DNA from: CAZLMW01 sp964560875
GTDB taxonomy: Bacteria > Myxococcota_A > UBA9042
Assembly: GCA_964560875.1 (NCBI GenBank)
Contig: CAZLMW010000172.1
Location: 1 to 13,161 of the forward strand
Reading direction: 5' to 3'
Length of the DNA: 13,161 nt
The notes below the pieces were generated by a model that saw only the letters and a list, made by a program, of their open reading frames with translations, was not told where the DNA came from and did not search any database. Position 1 is the first letter of the stretch, and each line of letters starts with the position of its first letter. This document shows positions 6,240 through 13,161 of this stretch, one piece after another. The position numbers were made by a program, and so were the translations under genes.

Positions 6240-8495
6240 ATGCGACCAAACCGACTCCGGCAGGCAAGTCTCAGATCGTTACCTGTAGCCGCAGTTATCG
6301 CACTGTTGTGTGCGCCTGAGCGCGCCTCGGCGTCACCCGTCGCCCCCGCTCCCGCCGCCGCCAGCCCCACAACCCAGTGGCACGTCGCCGAAGATCCGGG
6401 CAAGCAACCCTCCGGCAAAACGCCGTATCGCGCCGTCGCCCGCCCGCCCGGTTACGAGGTCCGCAGCTTCGCCGCCGGTCGCGACAACGCGCCACTGACC
6501 CGTCAACGCATCGAACACGCCCAGCCGCGCAGCCTGCCCGACGCCCTGCGCGAGGTGCCCGGCGTCTTCGTCCAGGAAACCAATCGAGGCGCCGGCATCC
6601 CGATCCTCCGCGGCCTCGTCGGCCCGTCCAACCTCAACCTCATCGACGGCATCCGCTGGCAGACATCGACCTATCGCACCGGGCCCAACCAATACCTCGC
6701 GCTCATCGACCCATTCGCGATCCGCCGCGTCAACGTCGTGCGCGGCCCCTCGGCAGTTCGTTACGGCAACGGCGCGATCGGCGGCGTGGTCAACACGCTC
6801 ATCGTCCGCCCGCCCGACGGTCGCTGGAACCCGGGCTGGTCGTTGGCAGGCGCGCTCAACGGTGCCAGCGCGGACGGGAGCTACGGTGTCGGCGGCCACG
6901 CGAGCTACGGCAGCCGCGCCGTCGACGTGCTTGCGGGCGCCGGATACCGAAGCTTTGGCGATCTCACGGTCGGCGGCGGCGACGTGCTGAAGAGGTCGGG
7001 CTACTCGGCGGCCAACCTGCGCCTCAAGCTCAAGGTCCGCGCCTCGGACACCACCCGAATCATCGCTAGCGGCCTGTACGGACGCATCGACGACGCCACC
7101 CGCACCGAATCGGCCGGCAAGGGCCACGTCCGCGTCTACGACAACACCGATCACTTCAGCATCCTGCAGCTGATCCGCAAGACGCCGTTTGTCGACAACG
7201 GCCTGCGCCACCTGCGCATCGCCTTGAGCCACCATCGCCTCGGCGAAACCGTCAGCCGCGACCGCTGCAAGACCAGCAACGGCATCGTCAACAACCTCGC
7301 GGGCTGCCTCGCGTCCGACGACGACCAGATCCGATACCGGCAACAAAACCGGGACGAGGTCGACACGCTCGGCCTCGCGATCCGCTCCCGCTGGGCGTTC
7401 TTCGAGGGCGATCGCCTGGCCATCGATGCCGGTGCCGACGCGTACCGCGACGACGTCAAGTCAACCGCCGAACGCACCGTGGCCGGCGTGACCAACGCGC
7501 GCACCGGAACCTTCGCGGGCCAGGCCGACTACCTCGACGCAGGCGCTTTCGTCTACGGCACCCTCGACGTGCTCGATCTCGGCGCCACGCTGGGCGACGT
7601 CTCGCTCGGCGGCGGCGTCCGCTTCGCCCACACCCGCGCCGGCGCGAGCGGCAACCCCGATCTCGGCGACGTCGACTACGCGGTGAGCGGCATGGTCACA
7701 TCCGCCGGCATCAAGCTGGCGCTGCCCGACGCGCACACCATCTACGTCAACGCGATGGAAGGCCTGCGCGCGCCCAACCTCCAGGAGACGGTGTCCGTCG
7801 GCAACACCGGCAGCAAGTTCGAGCTGCCCAACCCCGACCTCAAACCCGAGCGCGCCCGCACCGTCGAGGCTGGGATGCGCTATCGGCTCGGCACTTTGGG
7901 CCTGAGCATGGTGGGCTGGCGAACGTGGCTCCAACACAGCATCGACGAGCAGCCCTCGACCTACAAGAACCAGGGCGAATTCGACAGCCGCCCCGTCGTC
8001 CTGCGCGTCAACGCCGGCAGCGCGCTCTATTCGGGCGCCGAAGCCACGATCGGCTGGCGATACAAGGGCCTGCTCGTCAACGGCGGGTGGACGTGGACCC
8101 AGGGCGACGTGACGTTTGCGGACGGCAGCACTTCGCCAGCGCGCCGCGTCCCGCCGAGGTTTGGGCAGGCGTCGATCGGCTGGCTCGCATCCAAGCAAGG
8201 GCTGTTGGTCGAGGGCGTCTTCGCCGGCGCGTTCCGCCAAGATCGCCTGCACGCCAGCGACCGCAAAGACGTGCGCATCTGCGAGACGTCGTACCTCTCC
8301 GGTCAGCTGCAAAAGGACTGCTCGGGGACGCCGCCGTGGTGGACCCTCGGCCTGCGTGCGTCGTGGACCATCAACCCCAACGCGCGCATTCGTGTCGCGG
8401 CGACCAACCTGCTTGACCGACTCTACCGAACCCACGGGTCCGGTTTCCCCGCCCCCGGCCGCGAGGTCCGCGTAACCCTCGAAGGGCGAATGTAG
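6240..8495 (+). CDS. TonB-dependent outer-membrane receptor
   Basis: The 751-residue protein should form a 22-stranded outer-membrane barrel with an N-terminal plug, importing a metal chelate, heme-like or other ligand with TonB energy. A signal peptide (Arg-rich start, core about residues 14-25) ends at ASA-SP near residue 32. The plug shows RSLPDALREVPGVFVQ (from about 91), ILRGL, NLIDGIRWQTSTYRTGPNQY, then RVNVVRGPSAVRYGNGAIGG ending near 180. The C-terminus has NLLDRLYRTHGSGFPAPGRE, the usual last strands. The plug style is closest to the hemoglobin/CirA-like receptor group; the ligand is not assignable. The usual TonB box is not clear: GYEVRSFAAG stands where an EVVVTA-like segment is expected. 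Two close Cys pairs (343/356 and 681/694) probably form loop disulfides. ATG 6240 directly precedes the signal peptide and has GAGG 7 bases upstream. The open frame extends back to 5529 without coding character. It converges on the phosphoesterase gene, 44 bases apart. Confidence 0.92.
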   Translation: MRPNRLRQASLRSLPVAAVIALLCAPERASASPVAPAPAAASPTTQWHVAEDPGKQPSGKTPYRAVARPPGYEVRSFAAGRDNAPLTRQRIEHAQPRSLPDALREVPGVFVQETNRGAGIPILRGLVGPSNLNLIDGIRWQTSTYRTGPNQYLALIDPFAIRRVNVVRGPSAVRYGNGAIGGVVNTLIVRPPDGRWNPGWSLAGALNGASADGSYGVGGHASYGSRAVDVLAGAGYRSFGDLTVGGGDVLKRSGYSAANLRLKLKVRASDTTRIIASGLYGRIDDATRTESAGKGHVRVYDNTDHFSILQLIRKTPFVDNGLRHLRIALSHHRLGETVSRDRCKTSNGIVNNLAGCLASDDDQIRYRQQNRDEVDTLGLAIRSRWAFFEGDRLAIDAGADAYRDDVKSTAERTVAGVTNARTGTFAGQADYLDAGAFVYGTLDVLDLGATLGDVSLGGGVRFAHTRAGASGNPDLGDVDYAVSGMVTSAGIKLALPDAHTIYVNAMEGLRAPNLQETVSVGNTGSKFELPNPDLKPERARTVEAGMRYRLGTLGLSMVGWRTWLQHSIDEQPSTYKNQGEFDSRPVVLRVNAGSALYSGAEATIGWRYKGLLVNGGWTWTQGDVTFADGSTSPARRVPPRFGQASIGWLASKQGLLVEGVFAGAFRQDRLHASDRKDVRICETSYLSGQLQKDCSGTPPWWTLGLRASWTINPNARIRVAATNLLDRLYRTHGSGFPAPGREVRVTLEGRM

Positions 8496-8539
8496 GCAGG
8501 CGGACGGGCGGGATCGGAGGCGAGCAAGCCCCCCAACTA

Positions 8540-9836
8540 TCAAGGCGGCGGCACAAAACCGGGCACCACGACAAACTCGTGATGCCACTGCACGCGATCG
8601 GCGAAGACCGTCGCCGTCGCGATGTGCACCCGCAGCAAACCCGCCCAGATCGCCGGCACCGTCATCGACGGAAACTTCATGTCCTTGGTTTGGACGTTCG
8701 TCACGATGTGATAGTGACCGGCCAGGCTTGCAGCGATAACACCGGGATGTTTGTCCGCCAGGGCGCCCACCTTGACCATATCCGCCGCCGTCAGCGCGCC
8801 GGGCGACATCGCCACCGGGATATGCGACGCCAGCAACACCGAGGCCTTGCGCGGCGCCTTCAGCCCGGCCAGGTGCGCTTGGAGCCACGGCCACGTGCCG
8901 CCCGGATAGTCGTGAAGCTCCCCCTGCTCGCCAAACGGGCCGATCTTCTTGCGCGGGTTCAGGTCGGGCACGACGACGTGCACGCCATCGACGTCAAACG
9001 CGAGGTTTTCCAGGATCGTGCTCTGCTTGAGCCCCGGGTGATACGTCGGCGTCGCAGCCCGCGCCATGCCGGGAAACTGCTGCTGGAGCTTCGCGTAGAC
9101 CGGTCCAAAGACGTCATCAAATTGCTTTTCGTCACCGGCAAACATCACGTTGTCGCCGTTGATCGGCACGTACGGCACCGTCAGCTTGTCGAGGGCCACG
9201 CGGGCATGCTCGAGCCCGCCGCTCCACCCGAGGTCTCCGAGTACGAGTACCATGCGCAATGCCTTCTTCTTGGCGTTGGCGTTGAGCCAGTCCACGGCGC
9301 CGACGAGCCGCTTCATCTTCTCACCGGTGTAGTTGCCACCGGTGATGTGCGGATCGCCGATCGCCGCGATGACCACGGTCGCCAGCGGTGGTCCAGCGTC
9401 TTTGTCGAGTCCGCCGTCGTCGTTCTTGTTGCTGAGCGCGTCGGCTTGCGGCGCGGGGCTTGTACCGGCGTCTGCCACGGCCGCATCCGCACCGAAGCCA
9501 GCGTCCTTGAGCGCGAGGTCGCCGTCGTCGTCCTGGCCAGCGGTCGGGGCCTCGTCGCCGGGTGTTGGGACAGGATTTACGGCGCAACCCGCGGCGGCCG
9601 TCACAATGGCAAAGGCGATGGCTGCCAATCTCAACAGGCCCAACCTCAACAGGCCCAACCTCAACAGGCCCAACCTCAACAGGCCCAACCTCAACAGGCN
9701 NNNNNNNNNNNNNNNNNNNNNNNNNNNNNNNNNNNNNNNNNNNNNNNNNNNNNNNNNNNNNNNNNNNNNNNNNNNNNNNNNNNNNNNNNNNNNNNNNNNC
9801 CAACCTCGACAAACAGCGCGAATACGGGGAATTCAT
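8540..9836 (-). CDS. metallophosphoesterase lipoprotein with repeat-built N-terminus (interrupted by gap)
   Basis: This calcineurin-like metallophosphoesterase is probably anchored by lipid. After a hydrophobic LAAIAFAIVTAAAGC, with Cys as lipidation site, comes an Asp/Ala/Gly/Pro-rich linker, then the catalytic domain: GDPHITGG (about 9338-9361), LGDLG, INGDN in place of GNH[DE], SHIP, and AGHYH (about 8707-8724). It should cleave a phosphoester on the cell surface; the substrate is unknown. Upstream of the hydrophobic core are at least four LGLLR pentapeptides from a 15-base repeat that enters the 100-N gap. Beyond the gap the ATG at 9836 reads MNSPYSRCLSRL, in phase with the repeat if the true gap is a multiple of three. 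The recorded 100 N breaks this frame artificially. A TTG inside the last repeats could instead start a normal 17-residue signal peptide. The gene lies 48 bases downstream of the radical SAM gene on the same strand, so co-transcription is possible. Confidence 0.8.
9626..9815. repeat. 15-base tandem repeat (CAACCTCAACAGGCC) spanning the gap
   Basis: Five units are visible left of the gap: one variant (CAATC start) at 9626-9640, three exact units at 9641-9685, and 14 bases of a fifth at 9686-9699. The base at 9800 completes that unit, and a diverged unit (CAACCTCGACAAACA) follows at 9801-9815. On the minus strand each unit encodes LGLLR in the lipoprotein N-terminus. Copy number is unknown because of the gap. 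Confidence 0.93.
9700..9799. other. assembly gap of 100 N
   Basis: Exactly 100 unresolved bases, the conventional placeholder for a gap of unknown size. It lies inside the 15-base repeat array, so a collapsed tandem repeat is the likely cause. The repeat phase on the two sides predicts a true length that is a multiple of 15, including zero. Confidence 0.97.
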
Positions 9837-9884
9837 GGCCGCATTATGCCTCAATCCGAGGCGAATGCGCGCGTTTGGGTGGGG

Positions 9885-11387
9885 CTATTGAAGCGGTGCG
9901 TTCATGGCGCGCGCGTAATCGGCGTCGCGCAAAGCGGCGAGGACTTCCCGCAGCACCGGGGTCGGCACCTCGGAGAAGTTGAGGCGCTCGGGCACCGCGA
10001 AGAAGTTGAAGCCTTCGTCGATCCAGCTGCGGAACAAATCTTCGGAAAACCAGCCCTTCTCGATGGCTTGGTTGTAGTAGGGCGTGCCCGGCAGGTAGAG
10101 CAGGTTGGACCACGACGCGGCCCCGATCAGCCCGCGTTCGACCCAGTGGCGGATCTGTGCGACGTCGGACATCAGCTCCGCGACGGTCTGGCCGGGAAAG
10201 CCGGTCATCATGTACAGGTGCACTTTCAAGCCGACCTTCGCCAGGTGCGTCCACAGCGCTTCGACCTGCTCGACGGAGTACTTCTTGAACAGCTTCTTGT
10301 CGTCAAAGCGCGGCGAGAACGTCTCGACGCTGATGGTCACCAGGTCGGTGCCGGCGGCGACATGCACGTCGATAAACGGCTCGTCGGGGACCTTGCCCTT
10401 CATGTAGACCGGCAGGAACGTCGAGTTGGGGTGGGTCAACACGAAGGGTTCGTCGACCTCGGACCGGTAGTCCGCGAGATCGCGCAGGAAATCGCGGTCT
10501 GCTTGGTGCAGGCAGAAGTTCTCCGAGATGTTGTAGAAGATGCGGACGCCGCGTTCGTAGGCCCAGCGGATGTCTTGCATCATGCGCTGGCTGCCGACCG
10601 GGCGCATGTCCGAGTTGAAGTGACTGCCGCAGAATCGGCACGCCAGCGGGCAGCCGCGGGTTGGCATCAGCGGGAACGAGTAGAAGCTCGTCGCGTTGCG
10701 CTTGTAGAGGTGGTCTTTGGGTGACGCGTCGATGACGACTTCGTTGTAGCGAAACGATCCGTCCCCTTTGAAGAGCACCAAATCCGTCGCGAACGAGCCG
10801 CCGAGCCGCGCTTCAGGCCACGCCTTGGGGTGATGACCTTTGTTCGTTTCGCGCGTGAAGACGCCGGGGATCTTGGTCGGATCGGCGCCGTTGAGCCGGC
10901 CGGTGAGCGCGTCGAGCAAGCGCAGGATGGTCTGCTCGCCCTCGCCCTGGACGAGATAATCGACGGCGTCGTTTTCCAGGTGCCACTGCGGCATGAGCGA
11001 CGCGTGGCGACCGCCGACGATGATGGTCTTGTCCGGCAGCGTCTTGCGCACGAGGGAGACGGCGTGATCGGTGGCGGGAAAGTCGCACGTGAACATCGAC
11101 GTCAGCAGCACGACGTCGGGGTCAACTTCGCCCAGCCACTCGGCGACCGCGTTGTCCTTGGTGCCCTTGTAGAGCAGGTTGGGGTTGAAGTCGTGCAGCT
11201 GATCGCCGTGCTCGCAGGCGATGTCGTAAAAATGCAGGTCTTCGTAGCGGCCGTCGCGGAGCGCGCCGAGGATGGCCATGCCCGTTGTGGAGACGTTGAA
11301 CGAGTGCAGCGCATCACGCGCGGCCCGGGGGATCAGCTGGCCCGGTTGCAGGAACGCGATCCGCGGCTGACGTGGCAATCTTCCCAT
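9885..11387 (-). CDS. B12-binding-domain radical SAM protein
   Basis: The 500-residue protein has the layout of class B radical SAM enzymes. An N-terminal Rossmann-like cobalamin-binding-type domain (about 1-165) includes VDPDVVLLTSMFTCDFPATD, TIIVGGRHASLMPQW and VDYLVQGEGEQTILRLLDAL. The radical SAM barrel follows with CPLACRFC: Cys246, Cys250 and Cys253 bind the [4Fe-4S] cluster. Later parts include TISVETFSPRFDDKKL and YMMTGFPGQTVAELMSDVAQ. No DxHxxG cobalamin motif is seen in the first domain, as is common in this class. Such enzymes carry out methylations, cyclisations or other radical reactions in cofactor, lipid or natural-product synthesis; the substrate here is unknown. ATG 11387 has GGA 5 bases upstream; an overlapping upstream ATG is in another frame. 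It is divergent from the FAD oxidoreductase and 48 bases upstream of the phosphoesterase lipoprotein. Confidence 0.9.
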   Translation of the reverse strand: MGRLPRQPRIAFLQPGQLIPRAARDALHSFNVSTTGMAILGALRDGRYEDLHFYDIACEHGDQLHDFNPNLLYKGTKDNAVAEWLGEVDPDVVLLTSMFTCDFPATDHAVSLVRKTLPDKTIIVGGRHASLMPQWHLENDAVDYLVQGEGEQTILRLLDALTGRLNGADPTKIPGVFTRETNKGHHPKAWPEARLGGSFATDLVLFKGDGSFRYNEVVIDASPKDHLYKRNATSFYSFPLMPTRGCPLACRFCGSHFNSDMRPVGSQRMMQDIRWAYERGVRIFYNISENFCLHQADRDFLRDLADYRSEVDEPFVLTHPNSTFLPVYMKGKVPDEPFIDVHVAAGTDLVTISVETFSPRFDDKKLFKKYSVEQVEALWTHLAKVGLKVHLYMMTGFPGQTVAELMSDVAQIRHWVERGLIGAASWSNLLYLPGTPYYNQAIEKGWFSEDLFRSWIDEGFNFFAVPERLNFSEVPTPVLREVLAALRDADYARAMNAPLQ

Positions 11388-11489
11388 ACCGGTCCATCAT
11401 GGTCCTGCCAGCCCGAGACGGTCAACGAAAACGCCCCCGAAAGTGACGACTGCTCACGACGGCGGCGTGCGTACCGGCAGGAGACAAAC
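11388..11489. promoter_or_regulatory. divergent promoter region, radical SAM / FAD oxidoreductase
   Basis: These 102 bases lie between two divergent starts and should hold both promoters. GGTCC occurs twice as a direct repeat (11391-11395 and 11401-11405), around a short CCATCATGG inverted repeat. AGGAG at 11479-11483, 6 bases before the GTG at 11490, is the best ribosome site in the window and fixes the oxidoreductase start. No clear -35/-10 pair is seen. Confidence 0.4.
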
Positions 11490-12854
11490 GTGACGATTCG
11501 GCAGCTCCAAACCACAGCCACCATCGACTGTGACGTGCTCGTCGTGGGCGCGGGCGGGGCGGGGACAGCGGCCGCCATCGCCGCGGCGCGCACCGGGTCC
11601 AAGGTCCTGCTCGTCGAGCGCTTCGGCGCAGCGGGCGGGGCTTTTTCGATGGGCCTGGCGCTGACACCGGTCGGTTACGAGCCCTTCAAGTACTGGACCG
11701 AAGACACCGACCCCGACGGCTGGGCCGTGCAAGGCATCGCCCGCAAGCTCTACGACGTGATGCTCGCCGAAGAGGCCGTCGTCAAACCCGTGTGGGACAT
11801 CGAAACCTACAAGTGGGTATGCGATCGCATGCTGGCCGAAGCGGGCGTCGGCGTGCTCTTCCACGCGCAATTTGTCGCCGCAACAACCGCCGGCACCGGC
11901 CCGGACACCCGCGTCACCGGCGCCGTCATCAGCACCCTCCAAGGCCCCGTCGACGTGCGCGCCAAGCTGACCATCGACGCATCCGGCGACGCCGAAGTGG
12001 CCGCGAGCGCCGGCGCCGCGTTCGACATGGGCCGGCAAGAGGACGGCCGCAGCCAACCGATGATGCTGTCGACCATCTTTGGCAACGTGCGCCTGTACGA
12101 CGACGCGATGAGCTACCCCGAGATGATGGCCCACAGCCGCATGACCGTGACGCCGCTCGTCGAAAAAGCCCGCGCCGCCGGCGACATCCCGCCCGTCTTC
12201 ACCGGCATCATGTTCCCGCGTGTGGTCAAAGGAGGCGTGCTCCGCGACCAGGTCTGGGTGCGCATGGTCCAGTCCTGGGGCGACCCCATCGATCCACAAT
12301 CGGCCAGCGACGCCGAAGCCGCCTGCCGCGCCGACGTCTTCAAGCTCCACGCCTGGCTGCGCGAGTCCGTGCCCGGTTTTGAAAACTGCGCGCTGCTGCA
12401 AACGGGCGCCCGCGTCTGGCCGCGCGAATCACGACGCATCAGGGGCACAGCGCAGCTCACCGAAAACGACGTCCGCACCGACGTCCGCTACGACGACGGC
12501 ATCGCCCGCGGCACGTGTTTTATCGAAGCGCACTCGGCCACGCCCGGCGACAGCGGCCAGGAGAAAGGCCTGTCGTGGAAATCCGCCAACTCGCTCATCT
12601 TCCACGACGTCGACTACAGCATCCGCTACGGCTGCCTGGTCCCCGAAGCCACCCAAGGCCTGCTGGTAGCCGGCAGATGCCTCAGCGCTGACCACCTCGC
12701 CCACGCCTCCGCGCGGATGCAGGCCACCGCCATGGCGCTCGGAGAAGCCGCCGGACTCGCCGCCGGATGGTGTGTGGAGGACGGAATGGAGCCGCGCGAC
12801 GTGAACACCGCCGAGCTCAGGCAGCGGTTGGTCGATGGCGGCGCACGGGTCTAA
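11490..12854 (+). CDS. FAD-dependent oxidoreductase (FAD_oxidored type)
   Basis: The 454-residue cytosolic flavoprotein starts with a classic dinucleotide-binding fold: DVLVVGAGGAGTAAAIAAA with the glycines at residues 20-25, and the acidic end of strand 2 in VLLVER. KLTIDASGDAEVAASAGA and the C-terminal YGCLVPEATQGLLVAGRCLS, ending in ARMQATAMALGEAAGLAA, are typical of the FAD_oxidored family (PF12831-like), whose members oxidise or reduce diverse and mostly unknown substrates. The start is a GTG chosen for the AGGAG 6 bases upstream; the frame is open far upstream, but that part is antisense to the radical SAM gene. No transmembrane segment or signal peptide is seen. It is divergent from the radical SAM gene across 102 bases, which suggests shared regulation. 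The stop is followed by a region with a coding-like frame on the opposite strand. The substrate is not assignable. Confidence 0.9.
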   Translation: MTIRQLQTTATIDCDVLVVGAGGAGTAAAIAAARTGSKVLLVERFGAAGGAFSMGLALTPVGYEPFKYWTEDTDPDGWAVQGIARKLYDVMLAEEAVVKPVWDIETYKWVCDRMLAEAGVGVLFHAQFVAATTAGTGPDTRVTGAVISTLQGPVDVRAKLTIDASGDAEVAASAGAAFDMGRQEDGRSQPMMLSTIFGNVRLYDDAMSYPEMMAHSRMTVTPLVEKARAAGDIPPVFTGIMFPRVVKGGVLRDQVWVRMVQSWGDPIDPQSASDAEAACRADVFKLHAWLRESVPGFENCALLQTGARVWPRESRRIRGTAQLTENDVRTDVRYDDGIARGTCFIEAHSATPGDSGQEKGLSWKSANSLIFHDVDYSIRYGCLVPEATQGLLVAGRCLSADHLAHASARMQATAMALGEAAGLAAGWCVEDGMEPRDVNTAELRQRLVDGGARV

Positions 12855-12859
12855 GAAAA

Positions 12860-13161
12860 GGGATCGTCTTGGCAGCTGCTTGTCGCTGCGACGGCCGGTA
12901 ATCAGCGCGTCACCCGTCGCAAGCGTAACGATGCGCCGCGGGTCGATCCCCTTGCCTTTGTCGGTGAGGCCATCGTGGAGCAACGTGCGGTTTCCGAACA
13001 CGGCCAGGCTGCGCTTGACGACGTTGGCGTAGTAGGCGGTGTAGCCCAGGGCCGCTCGGGAGCCGACGAACAGCACGTCCGACCCCACAATGGCCGCATC
13101 GGTGAAGCTAGATGTGCGCGGCGAGAATGGCGATCCGCTCTTCCGCTCCCGCTCCCGCTCC
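12860..13161 (-). pseudogene. partial or broken minus-strand ORF of unknown family
   Basis: A minus-strand frame looks like protein from about 13100 down to about 12865: AAIVGSDVLFVGSRAALGY, then TAYYANVVKRSLAVFGN, LLHDGLTDKGKG and TLATGDALITGRRSDKQ. Its codons end mostly in G or C, and the composition is unlike the Arg/Pro/Ala-rich shadows elsewhere. I do not recognise the family. The frame has no stop here and stays open to 12429, deep inside the FAD gene on the opposite strand, while G/C at third positions collapses near 12862. A TAG in another frame at 12853-12851 would give a neat convergent end, so a frameshift or a decayed 3' end is likely. Upstream the same frame is open to the window edge. 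GTG 13088 is the first listed start but has no ribosome site. Coordinates are approximate. Confidence 0.35.
13143..13161. repeat. hexanucleotide repeat (CCGCTC)3, continuing past the edge
   Basis: Three tandem CCGCTC units run to the window end, preceded by another unit at 13135-13140 after a TT interruption. Simple repeats of this kind are often intergenic in large GC-rich genomes. On the minus strand one frame reads Gly-Ala repeats, then EERIAILAAHI and a TAG at 13110-13108, which might be the end of an upstream gene; there is too little sequence to tell. Confidence 0.6.

Noticed and set aside
7461..8894. Minus-strand open frame of 477 codons across the receptor 3' end
   Set aside because: Antisense to conserved barrel sequence and the phosphoesterase junction; no recognisable domain.
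9626..9815. CRISPR array
   Set aside because: The 15-base units are contiguous with no spacers and are translated in frame.
10830..11489. Upstream extension of the FAD oxidoreductase frame
   Set aside because: Antisense to the radical SAM gene, and the AGGAG site places the start at GTG 11490.
12855..12900. Possible terminator after the FAD oxidoreductase (GCAGC/GCTGC inverted repeat)
   Set aside because: Only a 5-base-pair stem without a T-run.

Overview
The window is 13,161 bases of GC-rich bacterial DNA with strong G/C preference at third codon positions. Two predicted lipoproteins, a TonB-dependent outer-membrane receptor, a four-helix-bundle protein of the type often multi-copy in myxobacteria, and a CCGCTC simple repeat all point to a Gram-negative, most likely Myxococcota-like, organism. 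That assignment is inference from gene style; no marker gene is present. One run of exactly 100 N (9700-9799) is a scaffold gap of unknown true length.

Layout from left to right. A complete uroporphyrinogen-III C-methyltransferase (minus strand, 19-840) is divergent from a 1,054-residue lipoprotein with a PHP/CehA-type metallohydrolase domain (plus, 958-4122). That gene converges on a phthalate-dioxygenase-type Rieske oxygenase (minus, 4150-5505). A 734-base interval follows (5506-6239). It holds a degenerate-looking four-helix-bundle gene (5596-6120), a perfect 20-base tandem duplication, and a GC hairpin. Next is a 751-residue TonB-dependent receptor (plus, 6240-8495). It converges on a metallophosphoesterase lipoprotein (minus, 8540 to about 9836) whose signal-peptide region is built from a 15-base tandem repeat that runs into the gap. 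A B12-binding-domain-type radical SAM protein (minus, 9885-11387) lies just upstream of the phosphoesterase on the same strand. It is divergent from an FAD-dependent oxidoreductase (plus, 11490-12854). The last 300 bases carry a coding-like minus-strand frame without a credible 3' end, and a hexanucleotide repeat at the edge.

The genes do not form one obvious pathway. Three are redox enzymes (Rieske oxygenase, radical SAM protein, FAD oxidoreductase). Three are envelope proteins (two lipoprotein hydrolases and an outer-membrane receptor). The methyltransferase makes the precursor of siroheme and cobalamin. The radical SAM/FAD divergent pair, which shares a 102-base promoter region, is the best candidate for a functional unit. 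The most unusual structure is the lipoprotein signal peptide encoded by an in-frame 15-base repeat. The two gap flanks are exactly in repeat phase, so the true gap should be a multiple of 15 bases, which restores an ATG start on the far side.
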